DNA from: Pithys albifrons albifrons
Taxonomy: Eukaryota > Chordata > Aves > Passeriformes > Thamnophilidae
Reading direction: 5' to 3'
NCBI RefSeq assembly: GCF_047495875.1
Contig: NC_092463.1
Location: 20,697,224-20,761,223, forward strand
Length of the DNA stretch: 64,000 bases
The notes below the pieces were generated by a model, which did no database searches, was not told the origin of the DNA, and worked only from the letters and a program-made list of their open reading frames with translations. Made by a program: the position numbers and the translations under genes. Positions 1 through 12,995 of this stretch are shown piece after piece (position 1 is the stretch's first letter; each line of letters starts with the position of its first letter).

Positions 1-3000
1 CAATAAAACTAATAAACTTTCACAAGACTTTATATATTCTAGAACCTGTACTTTTAGGAGAAAAAACCTAAAACTTTTTTCTTGATTTGTTGGTGTTGAT
101 CAGCTAAAGAAAAAAAGTTACAGGAAACCATTGCCCTAGGTTACAGACATTGAAAGGTAAACTGCTCTGGAGAGAAACAAGAGGACAAATTTTTTGTGGG
201 CAAGATTATGATTATTTTAAACAATATTTTTAATAGTTTTAGGCAAAATTGTTCTTCACTTGAAAAGGAGTGTGTTTCCAATGAAAGATTTATGATACTT
301 GTCATACCTAGTAAAAGCCATCAGGCCATTGACCTTAAGTTTATTTTCTAAAACAAAAGCCACATTTAAAGCTGAATTCTTAGGATCTGAGTATTTTAAC
401 TGTTTAACCCATCAGTCTTTTACCCTAAACTGATGTGCAGTTTCTGAAACCACTATTACCAATCCCTCTAAAAAATCATAACGCTCATTTATAGGGCAAA
501 TATGTTGTCATTTCCACTCAACATTGTTGTTCCCATAGCCCCACTAGTTGCTGTTTTTCATTATTAGTGTTCTCTCTTCAATTATCATTTTGCTGTCATT
601 TTGTATTTGCAGTTCACTAGCAGTCAACATTCCCTGCCAGCTCAGTCAAGTCACCTGGTGGAGTAGCCATGTCCTTCAGCACCTACAGGGAAGAAGCAAT
701 GTTCTCTGAAGCCCTACATTTTTCTCACCAGATCAAAAAACAGAGCCTCAGCTTAGTTTTAAATCTTAAACTTTTAAACCAAGAACAGTTCTAACTGTGT
801 TATAACTCACATGAAAATACAGTCTTACCATTCAAGCTTTTTTCATTTCTCCTTGGTTTAAATAAAGATATTAAATCAAACTGTTCTGAGCATGCCACAT
901 GAATCAGACCTCTTTCCACGGACAGGTGACAGTTGTTTTCTTTGTCCAGCAAGAGGACATCTGAGATGGACCAGCTGAGCATCCCAAATTCCCTGTGCTC
1001 GTGCACAGGCCTGACAGCATCAGCATCAGCACTGACACTCAAAAGTATCTGTCTGGCTTTGACCACTGGCACAGGATTTTGTCTGAAAAAGAAGTGTAGA
1101 TATTTCTTCAGATGTATAATGATAATGTCTCATCCTATAGAAGAGCTACATTGTTGATTGAGTCTATATATTTACAGAGGTATATTTAAAAAGAGACTAA
1201 CCCAGGGTACTTTAAAAGATATGACTACTGCCAGAGAATAAGGATCCTTCTGTTAGGGAGTATTTTCAAAGGTAAAAAGTAAGACAGTTTTTTTTCTGAG
1301 GAAAGTCCAACTTCAGGCAGCATGGGATAGACAGGAATATGAGCAGGTAGGATGGCAATCCTTCCTTTACAAAGTTGTGTGCTATTTCTTTGACTGAGTC
1401 TGTAGCTATGTTTCTGTTCCCTATTTTTAGAGACACCCATTATTTCATTCACTGAATGAGTAAGAAGAAAGCTGAATTAATCACTCAAACAAGTAATGTA
1501 ACTGTTGATTTAATCTGGTTCTCAGTGTACATTTCACCCAAAAGAACCCATTTTTTATTTGAAAAAAATACAGAAGTAGTTTGCATTTATATAAGATTTT
1601 AAAACCAAAAACATCTTATCCCTTTACAAGCTGCAGAAGACATGACTCAAAGCAACAACAAAATGCAAAAAAAGAATCTACCTAGCCTCCCCAAGGGGAC
1701 TGCAACTAAGATTACTCTATCTATGGTTACTATCTGTACAATGATTTTCTTAATGTCTAAAGGCAATTTCATCCCTTGTATTTATCAGGAAATAAAAGCA
1801 GATATATTGGCCATAACACTACTATCTATTGGTCTGATTCAGTACAATGAAAATCTGATCATCCTGATCCAAGCTTGACTCTTGACTGATGAATTTTGAA
1901 TTGCTTTAGATACATCCAAGACAAACATAATGAATGGTTTTCAATAGTCCATCAAGTCAAGGCTCACTCTGCAAACTGATGAAAAAACTTTCCAGATTGG
2001 TACCTTAAAAAATGTTAATAAATTACTAAAGAGAGTAGGACAGCAGGACAGCCGTACTTACAAACATTTTGCTCTGTGTAAAAGCAGTCTTTTCTTTTCT
2101 AATATTGCAGTCTCATGGATAAGAAACACATGAAATAATTCTACTGTGAACAGATAGAAGAAAAGCCTTAAAAATTTTCTGTGACTAAGTGACTAGAATA
2201 GACTAATGTCTATTCTACAACCTTTGCAAGCAATTTTGCCACCACTTGCACTGTGATAGGAGAGAGGTTAGAACTTTTGGCAAAAAACAAACAAATCCCC
2301 AAACCAAATAAAACTAAACAAAACAAACAAAAAAAAAGACAAAAAAACACAAAAAAACCAACCAAACAAACAAAAAAAACCACAAAACCCAATTATGAAT
2401 GACTTTTACAGCTGTATGATCACACTAGCTATTTAGCTAGTCAGTCAATATATGCATTGCAATACATACCGGCTCATCAGTATAAATGCAAGTCAGAAAT
2501 CAGAGTTTTTTCTCTAATCCTTGCTGCTCTCTATTCCTTATAGTGTATTTAGGAGTTTTTCAAAGCTCTGGGAAAGGGAAAAGCAAGAGAGTGAGAGTGT
2601 TGTGGTAAGAAGCAGTGTAGGGATGAGCACAAATCCTTCTGAATTTCATTCTCCCTAATTTCACTGTTCATGAAACAACTTGTTCTTTGCAGCCACTAAT
2701 ACTTCAAGACCATGCAAATATCAACATTTTCTGATTGAATTGAGCTGATTGCAGCTTGGTTATGTTCAAAAAAGCATGTGAGTTTATAGGCATAAAGGAT
2801 AAAAATTACACTAATCTCAAACCTTGGATTTTGGTATTCCGCCATTATTTGCAGCAGATATCATTAATTTTCACTTTGGAATACATTCTTCTATATACAA
2901 TTTGATAAAATATGACAATAAAAAGGTGTATTTCTTCACTCAAATATGGCATAATAGAGAAATATACTATATAGAAAGGTCATCAGTTGATCTTAAAGGC

Positions 3001-6000
3001 TGGGAATTAAATCCTTTCCAGCACTTTATTTCTCAAAATAGGTTCAGAATTACAAGGATTTCATTATGTTGGCACTTAATTTATAAAAATTCTGAATCAT
3101 TTTTATAAACTATATACACATTTAAAACAGGAATAAAAAAAGAATAATTATATGGCAACCTTCTTAGACTCTCTTGTTATATTCACTAGTTAACAGAGCC
3201 TATTTTTAAAATTATTTTAAAATATTTTAAGGCTTTTTAAGTACAAAAATATTAGGTATAGACTGACATTTTTAGTGACTGAATACTACTTATATTACTC
3301 TCACAATACATATTTTCTTTTTATGAAACAGCTAGAATTATAAAATCTGATCTAGACACAGATTTTAAAAGTCTGTTAAATATTGTCTTCAGACTAGGCA
3401 TGAAATTAAAATTAATTAGGAGGTTACACATAACATTTTTGTGAACACATTAAAAAATGATGCAGTGAAATAGAAAAAAAGTAGGAATAGGAGTATTTTT
3501 AAACATTTCACTTCAACTCACTATAGATGTCGATTTGAAAAGAACAGGAGGATACATAATAGAAGACACATGCTAGGCTGGAGATAGTGATTTTTCTTAC
3601 TGATTCTTCAAGTAAAATGTTTTGGAGTTTTTTAATTCCTTTTGGGAAAGTTGATCACTGCATGAACAGCAGAAGGGGAATGGCAGCATTTTGTGCTAAT
3701 GATACATGGTTTACTGGTAGATTTAATTGGTTTGACATTTGGTGGAAATTTGGCTTTTTGTGCTAAACTTTCAAGAAAAAAAATGTGCACATTTTAGCTG
3801 CACATGACTGGTGCTTCGAAAAGAGTAGTAGTAGGAATGGTTGCAGTAGTACCACTAGTAAAACTGTTACCAGTGATAATCTAGTATTAGAGAACAGGAT
3901 ATTAAAGAAGACTACTCACAGCCATAGTAGGCAACATGTTTAATAAACAACATCAAACACAATAAGGTTTGTGATTCTAGACATTAGGTTGCGGAGCCAT
4001 GTCTTATCTAGTATTTAAGTTTATAAATATTTAAACTAAGTGTGAGGCAATCAACCTTATATTTTCCTTGTCTAAAGAGAAGCCATATGCTTTGAATCAA
4101 AAGTTAATTAGTCTTTAGGGTTAAAAAAAAATGAAATAAAAATTAAGAAATTTGAAAAAACTGAGGCAAATCTTAAAATCACTCCAAAAATCCACAAAAT
4201 GAAAACCTACAGGTCCTTCCATCTTTTTCTGAACTTGCAGTTTCTAGCTACAAACAATACAAACTGTCCTGGAAATACAACAGTCCTCATGAAAACTTCA
4301 ACAAGTGTAAGAAAGATAGCCTTACCTCTGTAAATGCAGTATTAAATAGATTTCATTTAGAACACAAAGATCAGTGACCTTTTCAGAACCACTAAATTTC
4401 CACTCAGAAAGGTGTGATGGACAGAAATTTTCTTCAAACAAATATCTCTAGTTTTTAGTTGTTTCAAAAAGCTACTTGAAATATTTTAACAGTAAAAATA
4501 CTTCAATCAACTTTGAAGCCACATGTGATTTTAAGCAAAATCCTTAATTTTGTGCACTGAATTGATTTCAAGCTTCTCACCAGTAGAATTCTGCTTAATG
4601 CTGTGAAGATCTTAGGATATTTCTGTTTTAGGGAAAATAGTTATTCTCACAGACCAATTCCAGCCAAATATTAAATCACCTTTCCATGTCTGCAAATTCA
4701 CCTAAGCGAGAGCTCCATGGCTCCCAGATCAGTAATCTTTTTTCCTTCCCATCATACTAATATGGTTTGATGGGTCATTGCAAGTCCCAGGGAAATCTGT
4801 CTTGTATCATACAGCAGCATGTGGCAATTAGTTGTGCAGCGATATGCCTGTCTCAGAAACTCTTCCAGTTTGGTCCTAAAAGAGATAACAATATTGCAAA
4901 GCTCTACAAGCAGAAGATGGGCTTTGCATTTGAAACTTAAAAACATAGATTCATTCTTTTCCATTTCAGGTACAATCTGGATTTTCAGATTTCCCTCTAA
5001 GCATGTTTTTTGTATGCACTACCCTGCTGCATTTGACCTACATTGACCACTTCAATCTTGAACACTAAAAGTTAAATTCCTTCAGAATACTTCTCTATTA
5101 ACCTACTCTGCCATTTCAGTATGTGAATCTGAGCATGCTAGTCAATAATGGACAAGGAATGGAATTTGCAAGTTCATCCTTCATGATCAGATTTTCAGCA
5201 GTGAAAGTCCAATGTATCTGACCTCTGCTACCTAATGTGTTAAAAACCCACCGTGTCCTATTTGCAAACTGGCAACACTGCTGTGCACTATTGAACACTG
5301 AGATCTATATGTGAAAATGTACATTTAGCAATTTTGGGGGGTTTAATGCCACACTGGGAGATCTTGGAGACTGCTGGCCTCCGTCTATCTCCTCTTACTA
5401 TCTTTACAATATGTCCAGTGGTACTACAACTTACAATGCACTGGAAACTCATTACCTGGGCTTTTCAGACCATGGCAATTTGTCTGACTCAGAGGAAGCT
5501 CAGTTATTACACCAAGAACATCATGTTTCTCTACCCACAATATATTAATATCACGACAAATAGCAGTGTTGATGTATCACTTTGATCATCATCAGCAAAC
5601 ATTTTCAAAAAGTATTTGGATTCATGTCTAAGCTTCAGGATCCAGGAAGTTGTCCGGGGCAATTAGATGTTTAGAAACCTGCCTTTCCCTTCCTAGCAGA
5701 TGGGGGAAATTATAGGAATCAGTTCAGTAACTGAATTAGTTACACAACAACAAACAACTACAAGAAAAGAAAGTTTTGTAAAAAACACTGCGTTTAGGTG
5801 AAACATAGATTGGATTGAATACATTAATCGTCTGTTAGAGCTAGACATAGTCCACGTGTGAAGGTGAAAGGCACAGAAGGCAGGCGAGGGAGAGAAATGA
5901 AGAGTAGAAAAAAATCCTTTGTGAAACAAACAAGCACCTTCATATGTTCAAATGCACTGTCTGAAGTTTTTGTTTTTCTTGCTCCACTGCACTGATGTAT

Positions 6001-7845
6001 TTTGACAGGATATTTTGTTCTGCCTCCAGGGTTTTTAGGGAAAAGGAACTCATGGGCTATTACTGTTCCAGTGAAGAGTTTTGACTGAAATGTTTTGGCT
6101 CATTTCCTTGAGCTATGCATTAGCCAGATGGTTTGATGCATGTACCATGCCACCCTGTTTGATCCTGCTGTTGGACTTTAGCTCCTGTTCCACTGTCAAA
6201 GGGAAGGATTATTACGAATGTTCTCATTAATATTCACACTGAAAAGTGATCTGACTGCCACTTCACTTGTACTGTAGGTTAAGTGAGGGTGCCCTGTCAA
6301 AATAGAGAGGTCTTTAGCTCTTCTAATGCAAACCAGTCTGAGAGAAGGTTTTGAACAGAAAATTAGATTCCAGTATTAAGGGTTTCCCACTTCTTTGAAA
6401 GAGATTTGCTATGTCAAAATCTCTTCCTCATCATAAAATAAGCATAATAGTATGTGACTCTTTCAGATGAGGACAAATATATTTTACAAGGTTTTGTTAT
6501 AAAATACTTGCAAAAAGTTTTACAAAATTGTGAACTTACTAGCAACATGACTAAATTTGATAAAGTACTTAAAATCCCTGCTCATGGATGGGGCCTCACT
6601 ATCTGATTTATCACCTAAACTAAAAATTCCCTATGAATGGCTAGCTAAAGGATGCAGAGGAGGCTGGAGACCTTAATCTATCCAGTCCTGACAGGAGGGA
6701 ACAGCCCACAGAGCTGGGGGCAGACACCTCCTGTAACAGAGCACACAGTTCCCCATCAGACTGTTCTCCAAAGGTGCTGGCAAGACCGGGGGAAAAGATC
6801 AGCTGGGTGCTGACAACTTGAGAAAAAATTCATGTACACATGTATCACAATTTCAAGAACATAGTTTTAAACACAGTGGAAGCCTAGTCCTTATGCAAGC
6901 AACCTAATTATCTCCTGCATTTCTTAGCAGCTGATTCCTGCTATCCAGAGATTCAAAATGTCAATGTACTGTAACTCAAAATTGATCATACATTAATTTT
7001 CATTTTTGAGTGGCCAAAACTGCATTCTGTTCTCAAAATTACTTTCCAAGAAAACTTTTTCCTTCTTTAGAATGCATTGAGCAGTTGAGATTACCCTGTT
7101 ACTGGTTTTCATGGAGAATGCTACTGGTGTGAGATGCTGCTGAGGTAGATGATTGCCTCTGTCAGTGCACATAGTGTAGCACTTAAAATATATATGATTT
7201 GCTGAATTCCTGTGACAACAAATTCCAAAAGTTGACAACAAACCAAGGAAAAGAAAGGATATGACAGGAGTTCAAACTCTAATGAAATTTTTCTATCATG
7301 ACTGAAAAGGAAAAGTTTTATGATTTTTATAAAGGGTCTACAAAATATATAGCACTCACTTGGCTTCTGTGTAGGAATGATCACCTTCTTGTATTCTGAC
7401 TATTAATCTCAGAACTATTCTCTTTGGCTGTGTGAGAGAAGATGCCAAATTCATACTCATAGAATAGTCCAAAAGATCAGTATAAATTAACCTTTTGGTT
7501 TTTCTCATGTAGCAGTGTGCTATATATCCAGAGTTTACTCTAGACACAGTTAAAACAATGGAAAAGATCCATGAACTTCTGATATGCCAACAGATATAAC
7601 GTGTCAGTTTGAGCAATTATCAGCATATTTGTGTTTATCCCAAGATCAACAAAAATGCATCTAGTAGAATATATATTATCTTATCAGACAATAGTTGTTG
7701 CAGAAAAACAGCTTCACTTTGAAATAACAGTTTGCATGAGAATCTGGCAAAATACCAGAAAAATAACACTTTGGAAAGGGTTTAGCTCTGGACAAGAACT
7801 TTTGCATGCAAGTGTAAATACAAAAAAAGACATCCTAATTCCAAA
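1..7845. other. Noncoding AT-rich stretch, no gene seen
   Basis: No coding region, RNA gene or recognisable transposon could be supported here. Reading frames are short (under 100 codons), occur on both strands and carry no recognisable domain. The only clear structure is the A/C-only tract at 2281-2391. Slightly GC-richer patches, such as 6650-6800, were examined and not recognised. The stretch fits intergenic or intronic vertebrate DNA. Confidence 0.7.
2281..2391. repeat. A/C-only low-complexity tract (CAAA/CAAAC-rich)
   Basis: For about 110 bases the plus strand is almost entirely A and C, with irregular CAAA, CAAAC and CCAAC units interrupted by runs of A. It is not a clean microsatellite. 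The minus-strand frame through it gives a Phe/Val/Cys/Leu-rich pseudo-peptide that should not be taken for a membrane protein. Similar tracts lie near 23425-23520, 25695-25760, 55568-55625 and 63832-63915, and a complementary T/G tract near 10335-10432. Confidence 0.85.
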
Positions 7846-8059
7846 AATCATAAAATCATAGAATGAGTTGGGTTGGTAGGCCTTTTAAAGACCATCTGGT
7901 TCCAACCGCCTGCTATGGAGAGGGACACCTTTCACTAGACCAGGAAGCTCAGAACTCCATGCAGCCTAGGCTTGAACACCTCAAAGGATGGGGCATCCAC
8001 AACTTCTCTGGGCAACCTGTTCCTGTGCCTCACCACTCTCAAAATAAAGAATTTCTTCT

Positions 8060-9423
8060 AATCTGAACCTACTCTTTATGAGTTTCAATCCACTCCCCCT
8101 TGTTCTGTCACTACAGGTCCTTGTAAAAGTCTGTCTTTAGGCTCCTTTCAGGTACTGGAAGCATGCAATGAGGTCACCTCAAAGCTTTCTCTTTTCTGGA
8201 CTGACCAAACCCAATTCTCTCAAACTTTTCTCATAGGAGAGGTGAGCCTCCCTCTAATCATGTTGGTGGCTGCTTTCTGGACTTAATCCAGCAGGTCAAT
8301 ATCCTTCCTGTGCTGGGGACCCCAGAGCTGGATGCAGCACTCCAAAGGGGGATTTCACCAGGGCCAAGTAGCGGGGCAGAATCCACCAGGGCCAAATAGA
8401 AGGGGCAGAATACCCTCCTCTGACCTGTTGGCCACACTGCTTTTGATGCAGCCCAGGATACCATTGGCTTTCTGGGCTGCAAGTGCACATTGATGGGTCA
8501 TGTCCAGCCTCTCATCTATCAGCATCCCCAAGACCTTCTTGGCAAGGCTGCTACTGATCTATTCATCCTCAGCCTGTATTGATATTGGGGGGTGTCCCAA
8601 TCCAGATACAGTGCCTTTCACTTGGTCTTGTTAAACCTCATGAGATTCCCATGGATACACTTCTTAAGCTTGTTCAGGTCCCTCTGGATGTCATCCCATC
8701 CTTTAGGTGTGTCAAACACACCACTCAGCTTGCTGTTATCTGCAAATTTGCTAAGGGTACACTCAGTCCTTTCATCCATGTCATTAAATCAGATATTAAA
8801 TAACACTGGTACCAGTATGGTCCCCTTAAGGACACCACTTTTCACTGACGTCCATTGGGACTCTGAGTCATTGACCAATACATTCTGGATGCAGCCGTCC
8901 AACCAATTGATCCATCTGATAATCCACTTATCATATTCATCTCCTTCCAATTTAGAAAGAAGGATGTTTTGCAGGACCACGTCCAGAAGTCCAGATAAAT
9001 GATATCTATATCTCCAGATAAGTATCTATAGCTCTTCCCTTGTCCACTGCTTAATTCACTCCATCACAGAAGGCTACTGTATTGGTAAGGCAGAACTTGC
9101 CCTTGGTGAAGCTGTGCTGGTGTCTTAAATCACCTCCCTGTCCTTCATGTGCCTTAGCATAGCTTCTAGAAGGATCTGTTCCATGACCTTCCCAGGCACA
9201 GAGGTGAGAATGACAGGTCAATAGTTCCCAGAGTCCTCCTTTTTACCTTTCTAAAGATGGGTTCAATGTTTCCCCTTTTCCAGTCACCTGGGACTTCACC
9301 TGACTGCCATGATTTTTCAAATATCATGGAGAGTGGCTTGGCAGATACATCACTGAATTCCCTAAGAACTCTGGGATGAATCTCACCAGGTCCCACAGAC
9401 TTATGTACATAATATACCTTCAA
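8060..9423 (-). pseudogene. CR1 ORF2 remnant (reverse transcriptase and C-terminal part)
   Basis: This is the decayed protein-coding part of the CR1 element. In minus-strand order it holds the RT N-terminal region (SGEVPGDW block, about 9423-9240), a badly scrambled stretch where the motif A region (usually KAFD in CR1) is no longer readable (about 9165-8985), and the NILLSKLE to PVLFNI block (8980-8789). A motif C relic reads FADN at 8735-8746, where active CR1 has FADD. The C-terminal region then shows ERLDMTHQCALAAQKANG and CIQLWGPQHR. Multiple in-frame stops, frame changes and a 28-bp tandem duplication at 8356-8412 interrupt it. In life the enzyme would copy CR1 RNA into the genome by target-primed reverse transcription; this copy cannot. 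Confidence 0.88.
8356..8412. repeat. 28-bp tandem duplication inside CR1
   Basis: Two adjacent copies start with CACCAGGGCCAA at 8356 and 8384 and continue with a tag/gggcagaat pattern. They differ at only a few positions. CR1 normally has a single copy of this segment (the part encoding the LPLLFGP-like region of ORF2), so the duplication is private to this copy or its close relatives. Confidence 0.8.
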
Positions 9424-10334
9424 AAGCTCAGCTCAGTTGCAATTTAGCAGAATAAATGATTGCTATAGATGGATCAAGAAAATTTTTGTGAGGGGTCTGC
9501 CCTGTCTCTCTGTTGGTAATTTCTGTAGCTTCTCAGGGCTGGCAGAACAAGATGAGAACCAACTCCACAGCTATTGTCATTTACAGGGAGTCATATAACT
9601 GCAAGGCCACATCTATTGCCCTAAATTAATAAACTGAACTGTCAGATGCACACGAGGCTGACACACATTTATTCTGCTGTCCTACTTGTCTCTGACCAGG
9701 ACAGATTGAAAGCTGAAGGCAGCAAATTGTTTATATCAGTTTAGCAGATTGTGTCTCAGTCAACTCCTCTACAGTCTTGGACAATTTGGTGCTGATCTCC
9801 TGTTTAAACCCCTTTGGAAGTCACAAAGTAAACATTTCCCTGATTCTCCTTCCTAACAATAATAATCCTCCACTCTGTTTCTGTTGATTTTTCTCCCCAT
9901 CTCCCCAAAAAACAAGACTGCAGTTGAGTGATATGTCTTCTCAAATGCAAGAACACTGTGACCTTATGACATATTTTCTGCTGGCTGATCTAGGAGGTTC
10001 TTAATGCAGAAAGATGTTTGCTATTTGGTTACCAATTTTTCTATGCATACTATTAAAAAAACGGATTTAGTGTTGAACAATCAGGAACCTAAAAGTTTGA
10101 ATGTGACTTTAAACCTTGGATACTTAGGTTTTTGCCTATTCTGAGTTAATTTCACTGAATAATATATGTGTTTTTAAAAATAAGTTCCTCTACCAAAAAA
10201 TTATATAAAATTTAAAAGCTTCAGAGGTATTTCCTAAATTTTCAAAGTCTAAATTTTCTTCTGTCTTTAGTATGAAAAATATACTATGCAGTAAATTTCA
10301 TTTTTAAAAAGACCTGTTTTTTTGAGTTTAGAAC

Positions 10335-10432
10335 TTGGGGCATTTTTTTTGTGTTTTTTGTTTTGTTTTGGATTTTGTTTGTGTGGGGGTTTTTGTGTCA
10401 CTTGTTTGTTTGTTTGTTTGGAGTTTTTGATC
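10335..10432. repeat. T/G-only low-complexity tract
   Basis: The plus strand is almost all T and G, with TTTG/GTTTT units ending in a clean GTTTGTTTGTTTG run. It is the complement-type counterpart of the A/C-only tracts elsewhere in the window, so this kind of tract occurs in both orientations. Confidence 0.85.
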
Positions 10433-12683
10433 AGTTTGGAGGATGGTAATTACAGGAAAAAGTAGACAGAGAAGATTCCTCCTGGGGGAAAGTTATAGAT
10501 CAGAACATGCTTCAGAAAGTCATCTTTATTCATATAGTTTGTGGAAGTAGGACTTGATTCAAAAGACCTTGTTTCAAGCCTTAGATACTTTGGGACATGT
10601 ATAGAGTTTGAGTCAGCCAGACTGTGTCAAACACAGGTTGGTAAAAACACAGTATGTTCTCATAAAGTTTTTCTTGACATTAAACCAAAATTTTCTGATA
10701 GTTCCTACCCATTACTCTTTCATGATTACCTCCTTCAAAAGTATGTTATGTGACAATGACATATTAGTTATAAAAGGCAAACACAGTTTTTAAAGAACTG
10801 GGTTCCCAGAGCAAGATAAGAAGGCAGGAAGAGACTCTGCAAGGTCTATGTCTACTGACACACAGCCAGCACAAAGCCAGCAGCAAAGAGTCTCACTGAA
10901 CATGTAGCAATGAGAGGTGAGTTCAATGTCAATGGCTCATTCAGTCTTTTTGCTTCGTTGCCAATGCTTCCAGCAAGTGCCCAATTACCAGTGACAGCAG
11001 TAGTGGTGTTTATGAGAAACTAGCCTGAGACTGGCATTTCTTTAAATTTGACACTGCAGAGAAGTCACAGGGAGGTAAAGCTTTTAAGTTCCTATTGACA
11101 TGCACCAGAAACTGACCTGAAACTGGTGACTTAGAGGTGAAAGTCTTTATTTGCTAAGTCAGTTTGTCTCCCATAGAGTGAATTTATCAAGCACTTCCAA
11201 TTCCAGCTTACTTTATTTCTCTTGAGACAAAGGAAACACTGCCCTGCACAGCAGTTATAACAGTACCACCCCAAGTCCCTCCCCTCAACAAGGAAAACTG
11301 GGGTTTTGGTGACACAAGTCTATGGTGAACAACTGTGTTGGTGCATCTAAAATTCCTAAGTGAACAGTAGGAGGATGGCAGCAACAATGGAAAGTGTAAA
11401 GATGTAAATTATAGACACAGTAGGTTGTACAGGAGGAATTACCTAGGGATGGCAATGAACATGATATTTCCAGTAACCACATTCAAAAGTTAGTAAAAAG
11501 GATACGAAACAAAGAGACGAAAAAAGAGGAATATGCATGGAATACATTGGAAAGGCTGATACAAACACAAAAAAAATCAGAACTTACTGAAATGTTCCCC
11601 TAAGAGACAGCCTGCTAATTTGTTGGCTTGGCTTGTCTTGTAAATGTCTGCACACACTGATGGGCTATTCAGAAAGTAACAGTACACATTAATTTTAAGC
11701 ACCTGGGCTAAACTGCAACCATAGTTCTTGGTTGTCAAGGGTCTTACAGTGCTCCTGAGCCCATTTCAAACTCTGAATCTCACTGCCTTAAAATTTAAAA
11801 TGAGATTTGACTCCTATGTACAGCCTGAATACATGGAGGTTTTTGGTTTACTTTGGCTTGAGAGTTCAGGGTTTGATTCTCTATTGGGTAGTTTGTTGCT
11901 TTGAACATCTGTCAAATTATTGCTATTAGCATATCCTTTTTCTCTTTTTTTCTATTGTTCCTACTATTATCCATTGTAGTAGAATGAATCCAGGATTAGG
12001 CTATTTTTGATCTGACATTGTAAAGCCCTTCTACTCTAAGGCCATGCAGAGAGCCAGTCCCTTTGTTATTAAAGGAATACAGAATTCTGATCTGATGTTA
12101 TGAGTGTTTCACAATCTCTTTCCACAGGTGTAAAACACAAAGCAGATTACAAAATGCCACGGAAGGAGACTTGCACAGTGTGCCTGAATTGTGGACCGAA
12201 GGCTATTCGTTAGTATTCTCGTCTTCCTAGCTAAGCTTTATGGCAGGCAGCCACTTTAGGCATCTGTAGCCTTACTCCTTTCCAGCTCTTGATCTCTTGA
12301 TAATAAAGGGCATGTTGAGAGGCAATTTGGTTGAGCTTCTGCCAGCCAAGGCTGGGATAATGTTGCCTCTCCAAGCTAACGTGAATCAGAGTAGCCCACA
12401 AAGATAATCTAATGCATTCTGGGACTAAGGTAGCCCTGGAGATTAGACCATTACAAAGTTATTATAAAATCATTTTTGACAACTCTCTCACTATTCAAAA
12501 TTCTGAGGTGAACTCAGCAAAGCTTAGCAAGGCTAAAGACTTGCATCTTACTGACTCATGAAACTTAACTAAAATTAAGTGAATTAAACACCAACAATAC
12601 CAGACTCCCTCTCTTTCTTTTTATTAATGTGGAAGAGCACAATAGAGGTGAGATAGGTGCTGCATGCTTGTATGCCTCATTCA

Positions 12684-12707
12684 TCTGGGTACCTGGGTAC
12701 CTGGGTA
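12684..12707. repeat. 8-bp unit tandem repeat (CTGGGTAC, about 3 copies)
   Basis: Three near-perfect copies of CTGGGTAC lie head to tail. The tract is short and probably a replication-slippage product. Confidence 0.85.
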
Positions 12708-12980
12708 GTTGTAGCTCCTGTCTTTGACGCAGTGAGGCCTCTGTCTCCACAATATGTTTTCTCTGTTATTTTACTGAGCTCAGTAGGAAAGGTCTAGAGG
12801 TTTTGAAGTCCTTTCAGAGACTTCATCTCATGCCCTATATGATCCCAATCCAAAAATTTTCAAATATTCATCTTTAGCTTTTTCCTTCCACTATTTCAAC
12901 CAGTAGTATTTGAAAATACTAGAAAAAAAATCCCTCTCTTATGTACAAACACCAAGATAATTACGAAATTCTAAAATATT

Positions 12981-12995
12981 TGTGTGTGTGTGTGT
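12981..12995. repeat. (TG)n microsatellite
   Basis: About seven TG dinucleotides lie in an AT-rich context. Confidence 0.9.

Larger units (their letters stand above)
7846..9430 (-). mobile_element. CR1 LINE retrotransposon, 5'-truncated, degenerate
   Basis: The left edge, read on the minus strand, ends in the short ATTCTATGATT-type repeat typical of avian CR1 3' termini (plus strand about 7846-7865). Upstream of it the minus strand encodes recognisable CR1 reverse-transcriptase segments. These include a block near 9423-9280 with the motif IHPRVLRE followed by [11 protein letters not shown], and a block near 8980-8789 with NILLSKLE, WLDG and PVLFNI. The full CR1 is about 4.5 kb, so this copy lacks the 5' UTR, ORF1 and the endonuclease half of ORF2, as is usual for CR1. 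Many stops and shifts show it is dead. The right (5') boundary is approximate, set where recognisable similarity fades. Confidence 0.93.

Noticed and set aside
2210..2392. Minus-strand frame resembling a very hydrophobic small membrane protein
   Set aside because: It is the translation of an A/C-only low-complexity tract.
8592..9002. 136-codon plus-strand frame
   Set aside because: It is the antisense shadow of the minus-strand CR1 reverse-transcriptase remnant.
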